A DNA stretch of 64,000 nucleotides from Fibrobacter succinogenes (GCA_902794535.1 CADBHQ010000001.1:103878-167877); one strand, 5' to 3'; numbered from the stretch's first letter, positions 43,187-51,605 are shown. The notes: a model not told the origin generated them from the letters alone. Numbers and translations: made by a program.

Positions 43187-44176
43187 ATGATTGTATCTTG
43201 GATGACCACCAACAAGTGTAACTTGACCTGCAAGCACTGCTACCAGGACGCAGGCGAGAACAAGGCTGCCGAACTCACGACCGCCGAGGCCATGAAGCTG
43301 ATTGACGAAATCGCGAAGGCGGGGTTCAAGATTATGATCTTTAGTGGTGGCGAACCGATGACCCGCCCGGACATTGTGGACTTGGTTGCCCATGCCTCGA
43401 GCAAGGGACTTCGCCCGGTGTTCGGTACCAATGGTACGCTTATTACCCACGATTTGGCCTTTAAACTGAAGGCAGCCGGTGCCATGGCTATGGGTATCAG
43501 CATCGACAGTATCGATCACGACCGTCACAATGATTTCCGTGGTCTCCCGAATGCCTTCGAACTCACGATGATGGGTATCGAAAACTGCAAGGCGGCGGGC
43601 CTCCCGTTCCAGATTCATACGACGATTATGGACTGGAACCAGAACGAAATTTTCGACATTATGGACTGGGTCAAAGAAATTGGTGCCGTAAACCACCAGA
43701 TTTTCTTCTTGATTCCCGTGGGTCGCGGCAAGGAAATTGAAGGTCACGCTCTCCGCGTTGCTGAATACGAAGGTCTGCTCCGCAAGATTATGGAAAAGAG
43801 CCGCACCCTCGGCATCCCGGTGAAGCCCACTTGCGCTCCGCAGTTCCTGCGCATTGCTGACCAGCTCGATATCAAGACGCGTTACAGCCGTGGTTGCCTC
43901 GCTGGCTTGGATTACTGCATCGTAAGCCCGATAGGTAAGGTGCGCCCCTGCGCCTACATGATGGAAGAAGCGGGCGATGTACACGACACGCCTTTCGATG
44001 AAATTTGGGCGAATGCCGAAGTGTTCAAGAAGCTCCGCACCAAGGCCTATGCCGGAGCCTGCGGCAAGTGCAAGTTCAACGACCGCTGTGGCGGTTGCCG
44101 CGCCCGTGCTGCCTACTATCACGACGGCGACTACATGCAAGAAGACTCGTATTGCGCTTACGGGAGAGGCCTGTGA
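43187..44176 (+). CDS. AhbD/NirJ2-like radical SAM/SPASM heme-synthesis enzyme
   Basis: Radical SAM protein of 329 residues. The 4Fe-4S cluster motif CNLTCKHC uses C11, C15 and C18. The C-terminal SPASM part has CLAGLDYCIVSPIGKVRPC and CGKCKFNDRCGGCRARAAYYHDGDY. The opening IVSWMTTNKCNLTCKHCYQD, the FSGGEPMTRPDI segment and the KPTCAPQFLRIA segment match proteins named NirJ2/AhbD as I recall them. AhbD turns iron-coproporphyrin III into heme in the siroheme-dependent pathway, which fits the adjacent siroheme genes. AhbA, AhbB and AhbC are not in the window. A peptide-maturase role is the main alternative. Confidence 0.8.
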   Translation: MIVSWMTTNKCNLTCKHCYQDAGENKAAELTTAEAMKLIDEIAKAGFKIMIFSGGEPMTRPDIVDLVAHASSKGLRPVFGTNGTLITHDLAFKLKAAGAMAMGISIDSIDHDRHNDFRGLPNAFELTMMGIENCKAAGLPFQIHTTIMDWNQNEIFDIMDWVKEIGAVNHQIFFLIPVGRGKEIEGHALRVAEYEGLLRKIMEKSRTLGIPVKPTCAPQFLRIADQLDIKTRYSRGCLAGLDYCIVSPIGKVRPCAYMMEEAGDVHDTPFDEIWANAEVFKKLRTKAYAGACGKCKFNDRCGGCRARAAYYHDGDYMQEDSYCAYGRGL

Positions 44177-44679
44177 GTTTCACCGCCGACGATGAAAAAT
44201 ATATGCGCATGGCGCTTCGCGAGGCCGAAAAAGCCTTTGACGAAGGGGAAATCCCTATCGGTTGCGTCATCGTAAAAGATGGCGCTGTCATTGGTAAGGG
44301 CCATAACCAGATTGAAATGCTCAAGGATGCCACAGCCCATGCCGAAATCTTGTCGATTGGAACGGCTGCAAGTGCCCTCGACAATTGGCGTCTGGAAGGT
44401 TGTACTTTATATGTAACGCTAGAGCCTTGTCCGATGTGCGCAGGAGCTATTTTGAACAGCCGAATCAGCCGTGTGGTCTATGGTTCTCCGGATACCCGTT
44501 TTGGCGGCTGCGGCACGACAATTGACGTCATTACGAATAACGCGCTCAAACGCGAAGTCGAAGTGGTTGGGGGACTCCTTGCCGACGAATGTTTGGGCAT
44601 TTTGAAGGCTTTTTTCCAAAAGATGCGGCTACAAAAAGGTGATAGCGGCAACAAAGGAGACTTAGAGCTTAGAACTTAG
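44173..44679 (+). CDS. tadA: tRNA-specific adenosine deaminase
   Basis: Zinc deaminase of 168 residues that converts adenosine 34 of tRNA-Arg to inosine. The metal ligands are in ATAHAEILSI (HAE, catalytic Glu) and LEPCPMCAGAIL (PCxxC). GTG 44173, overlapping the previous stop as GTGA and preceded by GGGAGAGG, is the likely start; the frame stays open upstream inside the radical SAM gene but that part is not TadA-like. The last six residues (DLELRT) and the stop codon are encoded by a TTAGANC tandem repeat, suggesting the original end was altered by the repeat. Confidence 0.93.
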   Translation: MSFTADDEKYMRMALREAEKAFDEGEIPIGCVIVKDGAVIGKGHNQIEMLKDATAHAEILSIGTAASALDNWRLEGCTLYVTLEPCPMCAGAILNSRISRVVYGSPDTRFGGCGTTIDVITNNALKREVEVVGGLLADECLGILKAFFQKMRLQKGDSGNKGDLELRT

Positions 44680-44758
44680 ATCTTAGAGCATAGGACAATG
44701 TCATTGCGAGCGATGCGCGGCAATCTATCTAAGTTCTACCAACTAAGTTCTACCAACT
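44662..44758. repeat. Composite small repeat: four TTAGANC units and two CTAAGTTCTACCAA units
   Basis: TTAGAGC TTAGAAC TTAGATC TTAGAGC occupies 44662-44689 and overlaps the tadA stop. Then comes TGTCATTGCGAGCG...GCGGCAATCT (44699-44726), reminiscent of a repeat found in many bacterial genomes (recalled). Then two tandem 14-bp units CTAAGTTCTACCAA (44729-44756). The two arm types are inverted relative to each other (TTAGAAC against GTTCTAA). Confidence 0.75.
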
Positions 44759-44775
44759 ATTACTATATTCATAGT

Positions 44776-45606
44776 ATGAATTTCTTTAAGTTTTTTGCGA
44801 GCGCTAGCGCTCTTTTTGCCCTGTGTGCCTGTGATGGTAATGAGTTCGTTCTTACGTTCAACACCCAGAACGCTCCCCAGCAGACATATTTCCTTGAATC
44901 TTCTTTGAATGCAATCTTGCCGACGACGGATTCCGTGTCTGGAACGCCTGAAGCAATGAATACGCATCTCAGTGTCCGTGCGACCAATTCTCTCTTGACC
45001 GCTTACGACGATGGTTCTGCCAAGTTCCAGCTTAAAATTGACTCGGTAGACTACAAGTCTGATAAGCGTACGGTCGAAGAATTCAGCAGCATGGAACGCT
45101 ACATGTCCACCGAACATTTCCAGTTCAAGATGGCTAAAGATGGCGATATCCGCGATGCTGTTATCGAAGACTCCGTGATGCTCGGAACCGAGGCTCTGGA
45201 TTTGATTCGCATTTTCCTCAAGGTCCAGCCGCTTTTGCCGGGCAAACCGGTCAAACTGGGCGAAACTTGGGACCGTCAGGTCGAAATCCCGGGTACATCT
45301 AAAAAGACGGTGGTGTACAAGTCCTTTACGCTCGAAGACCATTACGTTCATGATGGTGTCCAGATGGCAAAGATTGGCATGAACATCAAGTACAAGGAAC
45401 TTGCTGATTCGACCTCTGACCTGCGCATGGAAAGCAAGGGCTTTATCGTGGGTACGGGTACAATCCTGTTCGACATGACGCATGGAGCCATTTCGAATGT
45501 GAAAATGGAATTGACCGGCGACCTGAGTGTAAACGATATTGTTGCCGACAACGTGATTCCCGATATGCATGTGATTCAGAAAATCAAGCTGAGGAGTGAA
45601 TTTTGA
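44776..45606 (+). CDS. Lipoprotein, first gene of the motor operon
   Basis: Protein of 276 residues from ATG 44776, which starts a signal peptide ending in the lipobox LCAC; the upstream in-frame extension is encoded by repeat sequence and is rejected. The mature domain is beta-rich, with GKPVKLGETWDRQVEIPG and FIVGTGTILFDMTHGAISNVKMELTGD, a pattern I associate with DUF6263-like lipoproteins, though weakly. Its stop overlaps the TTG start of the next gene, so it belongs to the same operon as the ZorA/ZorB-like motor genes. Confidence 0.8.
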   Translation: MNFFKFFASASALFALCACDGNEFVLTFNTQNAPQQTYFLESSLNAILPTTDSVSGTPEAMNTHLSVRATNSLLTAYDDGSAKFQLKIDSVDYKSDKRTVEEFSSMERYMSTEHFQFKMAKDGDIRDAVIEDSVMLGTEALDLIRIFLKVQPLLPGKPVKLGETWDRQVEIPGTSKKTVVYKSFTLEDHYVHDGVQMAKIGMNIKYKELADSTSDLRMESKGFIVGTGTILFDMTHGAISNVKMELTGDLSVNDIVADNVIPDMHVIQKIKLRSEF

Positions 45607-46328
45607 TTTTAGACTTTAAGAAATGGTCAGGACTTGCCTTAGCGACGTTCTTATTTGTTGGTGCCGCGGTTGCGGGGGAGATGCCTTTCCCGCCGATTGA
45701 AAATGGCAAGGTAAAACTAGTGGTGGCGGATAGCCCTTATTTGCTGGAACAGGGTGCTGTTTTTTCGGCAAAGGACACCTTGGAAATTGAACCGGGTGTA
45801 ACGGTCTTGATGGGCGAATATGCAAAGCTCATGTTCCGTGGCTCTGTGAAGATTATCGGTACCGACGCTGCTCCCGTGGTGTTCAAGAGCGCTGACTCGC
45901 TCAAGAGCTGGAACGGTCTTCATTTTGTGTCGGCGAACAAGCCGTTTGAAATCAAGAACCTGGTTGTTGAAAATGCATTCCGCAATACGGTGTTCCGCTC
46001 TAAGGGCATTTTCGAAAACGTGAAGTTCGTGAACAACTACTACGGCCTTTGGATTGACGATGTGCCCGAAGTGTTCCTTGCCCGTTGCGAATTCGTGCGC
46101 AACCGCTTTGCCCTTTCGATTCGCGCCGGCCAGGTGGTGTCTGCCGATACCAAGATCAGCGACAACGTTTATGGCCTTTACCTAGAACCGGGTGGAAAGT
46201 TCGATGGCGACAAGAGCTTGATCAAGGATAACCTTGAAGCCGACGTGCGTAACGAAGCCGAAGAACTTGCCGCACAGGGCAAGCGCGTGAACAGGAATAT
46301 CTGGCACCGTATCGAAACCTCTTTCTAA
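45603..46328 (+). CDS. Exported parallel beta-helix-like protein
   Basis: Protein of 241 residues. TTG 45603 is chosen because GAGGAG stands 6 nt upstream and no better start exists. A signal peptide (LALATFLFVGAAVAGE) is followed by short rungs characteristic of right-handed beta-helices: TLEIEPGVTVLMGEYAKLMFRGSVKIIGTD, AFRNTVFRSKGIFENVKFVNNYYGLWIDD, shown here in part. No catalytic motif is seen, so it is more likely a binding or structural protein. It overlaps the preceding lipoprotein gene and precedes the unknown gene at 46339 by 10 nt. Confidence 0.8.
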   Translation: MILDFKKWSGLALATFLFVGAAVAGEMPFPPIENGKVKLVVADSPYLLEQGAVFSAKDTLEIEPGVTVLMGEYAKLMFRGSVKIIGTDAAPVVFKSADSLKSWNGLHFVSANKPFEIKNLVVENAFRNTVFRSKGIFENVKFVNNYYGLWIDDVPEVFLARCEFVRNRFALSIRAGQVVSADTKISDNVYGLYLEPGGKFDGDKSLIKDNLEADVRNEAEELAAQGKRVNRNIWHRIETSF

Positions 46329-46338
46329 GGAATCTTTA

Positions 46339-47247
46339 GTGCAAGAGTCGTTCCGCAGATCCATTCGCAAGATGACGGATAGTAGCGTCCGTCTTTCGGT
46401 GCGGCCGAATCGCTCCACCATGATGGCGACGCTTTCGCAGTCGATGATGGTGACATGGTCGATTGTGTTGCACGAACACTTGGATGCCATGCTGAACGAT
46501 CCGGCGGTAAATGTCGGTACGACGGAGCTGATTTCTTTTAGCGAAACCGCTTGGAAATTGGCCGATTCCAGTTTCCCGCAGATTGTGGCTGATGCCAACA
46601 AACTTTACGATGAATTCCGCACCAAGTGGATGCAGCGTTTTTCGACAGACGAAGTGATGCGTCTGCTTTTGGAAGGCGGAGACTTCTTGCATCACGACGA
46701 AGAAAAGGGCTGGGCGCTCACGGTCAAGAACAACAAGCAAGACATTAATGCTTTTTATTCCGCGACGATTCACTTGCTGGTGAGCGACGCCGAACCGTTG
46801 TTCGTCCGCATGCACGGCCGCGTCATGCAGTTGCAGGAAAAGTTGTGCAAGTATTGGCATTCCGAAAGCGCCGTGGATGCGGTTTCCAAACTGCTTCCCA
46901 GTTTGGAAGCGTCGCTCCGCGATAAGGAAAACGCCTTGGTCGTTTCGCTCCGTAGCTCGCTGAATGCTTTGGCAAAGAAACGTTTTGCGGCTGCTTTCAA
47001 TACCAAGAATCCGCCGCACTACTACAGTTCGGCTGCTTCTTGCGCACGTAATGTGGGCCGTTACTGGAATCCGCATTACGCTTACGAAAACGGATTCCTC
47101 GCCTTTACTGATGACTTTTGTGATTACGCCCGCGGGCTTACCCTTCAGATTATTGAATGGTACCAGAGCAAGTGGGCTCTGTTTTTGCGCGGATTCTCGC
47201 GCGGTCAATTGAATTTGTTTGAAACAACGGGCCCTTCGAGGTCCTAA
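46339..47247 (+). CDS. Unknown 302-residue protein of the motor operon
   Basis: A soluble, mainly helical protein. It starts at GTG 46339 with AAGGA 7 nt upstream. There is no signal peptide or membrane segment, so it is probably cytoplasmic. Basic N-terminus (SFRRSIRKMTDSSVRLSVRPNRS), then long helices. I do not recognise the family. It sits immediately before the ZorA-like gene (16 nt gap), where a cytoplasmic partner of the motor would be expected; that is inference. Confidence 0.78.
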   Translation: MQESFRRSIRKMTDSSVRLSVRPNRSTMMATLSQSMMVTWSIVLHEHLDAMLNDPAVNVGTTELISFSETAWKLADSSFPQIVADANKLYDEFRTKWMQRFSTDEVMRLLLEGGDFLHHDEEKGWALTVKNNKQDINAFYSATIHLLVSDAEPLFVRMHGRVMQLQEKLCKYWHSESAVDAVSKLLPSLEASLRDKENALVVSLRSSLNALAKKRFAAAFNTKNPPHYYSSAASCARNVGRYWNPHYAYENGFLAFTDDFCDYARGLTLQIIEWYQSKWALFLRGFSRGQLNLFETTGPSRS

Positions 47248-47263
47248 AAGATGCAGGTATGAA

Positions 47264-49009
47264 ATGAAAAATGCATTCCAAATCATTTTAGCGCTTACCA
47301 TTGTGGGACTCCTTGCCTTGGTGATTGCCGCCTTCTATTTTGGCGCACCGCTCTTTGGCTGGGTTATTATGGCTGCTATTTTTGCCGTGTTTATCGGAGA
47401 ACAACTTGTTGCCCTCAAGACGGTAAAGCAGATTGCTGCTGAAACGGAAATTCTGGAAACCTGCGAAAAGCGTGGTGGCTATGTGGCTGGCGATGGCGTT
47501 GTCGCAAAGCGTGTCGCTCTTGCTCGTAACCTGATTGCTAAAAATATTCGCCTTGATTCTTCGATGGCCTACGAAGTCCTTTCGAACAGCGTTCAAATCG
47601 CAGTTCCGAAGAGTGCCGGTGGTACGGTGATTCTCCTTGGCCTTATGGGTACGTTCTTTGGCCTTATGTATTCTGTGGCAACGGCCGGCGGTGCAATCGA
47701 CAATTCGACAACGCAGGGTACGCTCGATACCATTCAGCTTTTGTTCCTGAACATGAAGGGTATTTTCGGCACGAGCCTTTGCGGTTTGTTCGCCGCTTTG
47801 ATTTTGAACGCTAGCCGCAACATGATGGTGTCTGCCCGCGATACTTTTGTGGCTCGCCTCGATGCTTTGACTCTCGACTTGCAGGGTGCTGCAAATGGCG
47901 AAAGCGAAGAAGCCCAGGCTCAGACGGAACTGGAACGCCTGTTCGATTCTGTCGAAAAGAATTTGGCCGTTGTGGCATCTTCTGTAAAAGACGGCCTTTC
48001 CGGCGTTGTGTCCATGGTGGGCGACGAACTTTCTGCCATGACATCTAAGCTCAATGATTCGCTTGCCAACGTTTCTCAGAACATGAACAAGGCTGTCGAA
48101 AACCTGGGCCCCTCTGTCAAGGATTCTCTGTCGGGCGCATTCACTCCGATGGAACAGAACATCAAGACGCTTTCTGCTTCTGTGGAATCGATTCCGGGTA
48201 AACTCGACGAAAAGTTGAACGGTATTTCTACGACGCTTAAGAGCTCTCTCGAAGGCGTGTCTGGAAACGTCGAAACGGCTCTTGCCAAGGTGGCTTCCGA
48301 TGTGAAGGCTGGCCTCGATGGCGTTGCATCCGCAACGGAATCGGCTATGAACGATTCTACGAAGAATATCGCCGCTGCTGTGGCCGATCAGGTTAAACAG
48401 TCCGACGAACAGTGGAAATCTTTCATGGAACGCCTTTCTGCCGAAACTCTCAAAAATGTGGACAGCCAGAAAGAAGGCCTCGAAACGCTCAAGAATGTGG
48501 CATTGCAGGTGTCCGAAAAGGCTCAGGCCGGTTCTGCCGAACTCAGCAATTCCGTGGCCGAAAAACTCTCTGCTCTGTCTTCGGACATTCTCGGCGCATT
48601 CCAGAAGCTTTCCGAAACTTCTGCCGTGCTGCTTGAAGCCCAGAAGGCTCTTACCGAAAGCATTGACAACCGCGTGGTCAAGGAAAAAGAAGCAACCGAC
48701 GCCTTGGGCGGAAACATTGTGGAAACCGCAGAACTAATGCGTGTGAACCAGTCCGAACTCAGTGCGAACCTCGAAATGCTTCGCGCGGGCCTCGAAACGA
48801 TTCTCGAAAAGCTCTCCGGCGATACCGCCGAACGCGACGACGAAGAAAACTTTGTGGAACACCTCAACCAGTCTCTGGAAGCCTTCCACGAACGCGCAAG
48901 CGAAGTGCTTATGGAAAACGCTGTCAAGACGCAGGAAATTTTGCTCGAAGTCTTGGAACAGACGCAGCGTTCTTCCATTCAGCAGCATAAATCCGATGTT
49001 GAGGGCTAA
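47264..49009 (+). CDS. ZorA-like MotA/TolQ/ExbB motor protein with a long cytoplasmic tail
   Basis: Protein of 581 residues from ATG 47264 (the upstream extension has no membrane or signal features). Two N-terminal membrane segments (about 8-26 and 32-48), then two more at 121-139 (TVILLGLMGTFFGLMYSVA) and 165-183 (KGIFGTSLCGLFAALILN), the MotA/ExbB proton-channel core. From residue 190 to the end there is a long helical tail with recurring amphipathic blocks (SVKDGLSGVV, SVKDSLSGAF, TLKSSLEGVS, DVKAGLDGVA). ZorA proteins of Zorya defence systems share this layout. The next gene, 2 nt downstream, encodes the OmpA/MotB-like partner. ZorC and ZorD are absent, so Zorya itself is not claimed. Confidence 0.8.
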   Translation: MKNAFQIILALTIVGLLALVIAAFYFGAPLFGWVIMAAIFAVFIGEQLVALKTVKQIAAETEILETCEKRGGYVAGDGVVAKRVALARNLIAKNIRLDSSMAYEVLSNSVQIAVPKSAGGTVILLGLMGTFFGLMYSVATAGGAIDNSTTQGTLDTIQLLFLNMKGIFGTSLCGLFAALILNASRNMMVSARDTFVARLDALTLDLQGAANGESEEAQAQTELERLFDSVEKNLAVVASSVKDGLSGVVSMVGDELSAMTSKLNDSLANVSQNMNKAVENLGPSVKDSLSGAFTPMEQNIKTLSASVESIPGKLDEKLNGISTTLKSSLEGVSGNVETALAKVASDVKAGLDGVASATESAMNDSTKNIAAAVADQVKQSDEQWKSFMERLSAETLKNVDSQKEGLETLKNVALQVSEKAQAGSAELSNSVAEKLSALSSDILGAFQKLSETSAVLLEAQKALTESIDNRVVKEKEATDALGGNIVETAELMRVNQSELSANLEMLRAGLETILEKLSGDTAERDDEENFVEHLNQSLEAFHERASEVLMENAVKTQEILLEVLEQTQRSSIQQHKSDVEG

Positions 49010-49011
49010 GC

Positions 49012-49650
49012 ATGCGCTTTAAGAAAGACGAAAACAGCAATCCTTGGATGGCGTACACGGACTTGGGTGTTGCCTTGGTTTCGTTGTTCATCCTTGCGTT
49101 TGTGGCGATGGCGACTCTTAAGGAACAGAAGGCCGAAGACCTTACCCGTACCGAAGAAGAAGTGCTCAGCTGTCAGGAACAGATGCGTAAAATTGCGGCC
49201 GAACGCAACGCGCTCTTGTCCAAGAGTTTGCAGACTTCTATTGAAGCGGGCCTTATCGCTCTTGAAGATGGCAAAATTCAGATTCAGGCCAGTTTCCTTT
49301 TCCCGATTAACGGTGCCGATCTTACCAAAGAAGGCGAGGGCGTGATTCGTGGCATTAGCAAGGGCCTTTTGGAAGCTCTTGATTCTACCGACGTGATTAT
49401 GGTGAGCGGATTTACCGATGATACTCCGGTGAAGTCCAAGACTTACACCAACTGGAATCTTTCTACCGAACGCGCGGTTAACGTGGTCAAGACTTTGATT
49501 GCGCAAGGGTTTCCGCCTGATAGACTTTTTGCCGCAGGCTTTGGCGAACATATGCCCAAGTATCCTAACGACAGCGAAGAACATCGCCGTTTGAATCGTC
49601 GCGTGGAAATCGGTGTGACGCCGCTCCAGAAAACGGGTAAAGAAAACTAA
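49012..49650 (+). CDS. ZorB/MotB-like OmpA-domain stator protein
   Basis: Protein of 212 residues. A single membrane segment (about 12-33, WMAYTDLGVALVSLFILAFV) contains D17, the position of the ion-carrying Asp in MotB, ExbD and ZorB. A short coiled coil follows (about 35-65), then a C-terminal OmpA peptidoglycan-binding domain (NLSTERAVNVVKTLIAQG; LFAAGFGEHMPKYP; RRLNRRVEIGV). Together with the upstream protein it should form a 5:2 type ion-driven motor fixed to the wall. Start 2 nt after the previous stop. Confidence 0.88.
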   Translation: MRFKKDENSNPWMAYTDLGVALVSLFILAFVAMATLKEQKAEDLTRTEEEVLSCQEQMRKIAAERNALLSKSLQTSIEAGLIALEDGKIQIQASFLFPINGADLTKEGEGVIRGISKGLLEALDSTDVIMVSGFTDDTPVKSKTYTNWNLSTERAVNVVKTLIAQGFPPDRLFAAGFGEHMPKYPNDSEEHRRLNRRVEIGVTPLQKTGKEN

Positions 49651-50307
49651 ATGCAGGAACGCTTAGAAACATTACGTACAGGGATTGATGCTATCCGCAA
49701 GAGCGGAAAGCTGCCTCATTGGCGTATGGTCTATGCCGAAAACCTGCTGAACCGTGCTGGAGAATACTTGGCTGTCGACAGGCTCCCGGAAGCGGGTATG
49801 GTGGCCGACAAATTGGAACGTTGGATCAAGACGCATACTCCGCGTGTCGATTCTTCGGAACGATTTGCGGATAATCCGATGGTCTTTTGGAATGCGGACA
49901 TGCTTATGGCGATGTCTGCGAAGTTGAAACAGACTCTTTTGGAAAAACGCCAGCTTGTTCCGGGCACGGAACGTGAATCGATTGTACGTCGCTTGACGCT
50001 TGTGGAAGGTTGGATTCGCGAGGGCCAACTGTTGCAGGCTCACGAGGAACTCTTGTCGCTTAGAACGGCGCTTATTGCCCGCTTAAGGCGTAGCTTGCGT
50101 GCACGCTTGGTGGCAACAGACCTTTATCGTGGAACGGCATCGGTGCCGGCAGGGAGCCTGGTGGGCCCCTATAACGCTTTGCATACGCTCGAAGAAACAT
50201 TCCATGTGGTGGGCGAGCGCGACCCGATTTGGATCGAAGACTTCCTTGAAATTTATAACGACTTGTTCCGCGTGGTGGAACGCCTCGTTCCTCAAGATAA
50301 AAAATAG
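49651..50307 (+). CDS. Unknown 218-residue helical protein, last gene of the motor operon
   Basis: Soluble helical protein with no signal peptide or membrane segment. ATG directly follows the previous stop. Features: a helical N-terminus (ERLETLRTGIDAIRKSG), a WIKTHTPRVD turn, Arg-rich ARLRRSLRARLVATDLYRG, and an acidic C-terminal helix. I do not recognise it. With the 302-residue protein it brackets the motor pair, so both may form a cytoplasmic effector or assembly part. Its TAG stop is inside a 24-bp perfect palindrome. Confidence 0.75.
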   Translation: MQERLETLRTGIDAIRKSGKLPHWRMVYAENLLNRAGEYLAVDRLPEAGMVADKLERWIKTHTPRVDSSERFADNPMVFWNADMLMAMSAKLKQTLLEKRQLVPGTERESIVRRLTLVEGWIREGQLLQAHEELLSLRTALIARLRRSLRARLVATDLYRGTASVPAGSLVGPYNALHTLEETFHVVGERDPIWIEDFLEIYNDLFRVVERLVPQDKK

Positions 50308-50346
50308 AGCTTAGAATTCTAAGCTCTACCAACTAAGTTCTACCAG
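50305..50346. repeat. 24-bp perfect palindrome followed by a CTAAGTTCTACCAA-type unit
   Basis: TAGAGCTTAGAA (50305-50316) is mirrored by TTCTAAGCTCTA (50317-50328), a perfect 24-bp palindrome containing the stop of the upstream gene. CTAAGCTCTACCAA (50319-50332) and CTAAGTTCTACCAG (50333-50346) match the tandem units at 44729-44758. The hairpin plus following T-rich bases could end transcription of the motor operon. Confidence 0.8.
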
Positions 50347-50351
50347 CTTTT

Positions 50352-51602
50352 TTAGAAACCGATACTCAACTGGCCCATGTAAATACGTTCTTCGTCTTGG
50401 CCAGTGTAGTAACCGAGTTCTTCGGCCCAGGTGGCGAATTCAACTGTAATGAAGCGCAGTGCTTCGATGGCGAAACCGGCAGAGGGGTAGCCGCCTTTGA
50501 AACCGCCCGAAAGACGTAAGGCGAGAATACGGATTTCATTGTTGTAGCCGGGCCATGCGAGCAAGTTTTGTTCAATTTCGAAACCCATGTTCAAGTGCGA
50601 AAACACCTTATAGTTTCTTTCGCTATTGAAGGCATCGGCATAGTCGAATGCAATATTGAACTTTCTGGCATAACCGGTATTCTTGTTAAAGAATCGCGGG
50701 CTGTAGTTGAAACCGGCCGTGAAGTTCGGCGTAATCTTGTCGCCGGCAAGATCCTTAAAGTAAACATCGCGCAGAGACATACCGACTCTGAATTCGCGCG
50801 TGAGCTGGTAGAGAATACCGAAGTCCAAGCCAGCAGAAACAGATTCGAAATTGAAAATGTTGTCGGTCGCATCGTGATAACGGTCTTCAAGGGTATCTTG
50901 CAGTGCGTCGTAATTCAAAACGTCGACGGTAATCATTTCGACCTTTTGACGCTTGGCGAATTTGACGCCGATACCTGCAGAGAAAGTATTTGTGAACCCG
51001 TACGAAAAACCCATCTGTGCAACGCCATCGACATAGAAGGTGTCTACGACGAGGAAGGGGAGAATCAGGCCTGCATCCATGTAAGGAGCCACGTTTCCAT
51101 CGACCCAAATTGCTCCACCAAAACCATGGAATGCCATTTCTGCATCCATCTTGATTTTCATGGTCAGGTATTTGTGGTCGTAGTTGTTAATCTTGTGAAT
51201 CATTTCGGGGTGCTTTGACAGCGAATCCAGAAGGACGTTTGAAGAACTCAGTCCTGCCTGTTCAGCATCTTTAGTTGCACCCTTGTACATTTTTTGAAGG
51301 TCTTTAGCAACGTTGTAGGTCGAGAAATAGGTTTCGAACGGACCCGCACCGCCCAGGTTCAAGCGCATGTCGCCAATGAAGTTGCGGGGATAGTAGCCCT
51401 GTTCGGGGCGCAGTTCATAGTTGCCCAAACGGTTAATCTGGCTCAAACCGGCATAGTTAAAGTAGATGGCTTCTTTGTCGTCGACCAAGGCGACATGGGC
51501 GTTACCCATGGCTTCGGCGCGAATCGAGCGGTGTGTCGGAGCTTTGGCCGCAAAAGAGGCAACTGCTAGAACGCAAATCAAAAATACGAGAATTTTTTTC
51601 AT
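50352..51602 (-). CDS. PorV/FadL-like outer-membrane beta-barrel protein
   Basis: Protein of 416 residues with signal peptide (MKKILVFLICVLAVASFAA). After the cleavage site comes RAEAMGNAHVALVDDKEAIYFNYAGLSQI, an opening typical of PorV/PorQ/UPF0164 and FadL-like barrels. Alternating strands with aromatic girdles follow to the C-terminal IYMGQLSIGF. The function is unknown; relatives act in type IX secretion or lipid transport. It is downstream of the lipoprotein gene on the same strand (3 nt gap), so both form one minus-strand unit. Confidence 0.8.
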   Translation of the reverse strand: MKKILVFLICVLAVASFAAKAPTHRSIRAEAMGNAHVALVDDKEAIYFNYAGLSQINRLGNYELRPEQGYYPRNFIGDMRLNLGGAGPFETYFSTYNVAKDLQKMYKGATKDAEQAGLSSSNVLLDSLSKHPEMIHKINNYDHKYLTMKIKMDAEMAFHGFGGAIWVDGNVAPYMDAGLILPFLVVDTFYVDGVAQMGFSYGFTNTFSAGIGVKFAKRQKVEMITVDVLNYDALQDTLEDRYHDATDNIFNFESVSAGLDFGILYQLTREFRVGMSLRDVYFKDLAGDKITPNFTAGFNYSPRFFNKNTGYARKFNIAFDYADAFNSERNYKVFSHLNMGFEIEQNLLAWPGYNNEIRILALRLSGGFKGGYPSAGFAIEALRFITVEFATWAEELGYYTGQDEERIYMGQLSIGF

Positions 51603-51605
51603 TGC

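Noticed and set aside
44005..44172. Upstream extension of TadA
   Set aside because: This part is inside the radical SAM gene and not TadA-like; GTG 44173 has a good ribosome site.
44776..50307. Complete Zorya antiphage system
   Set aside because: Only ZorA/ZorB-like proteins are present; no helicase, nuclease or EH-signature protein is encoded nearby, and the neighbours are housekeeping and envelope genes.
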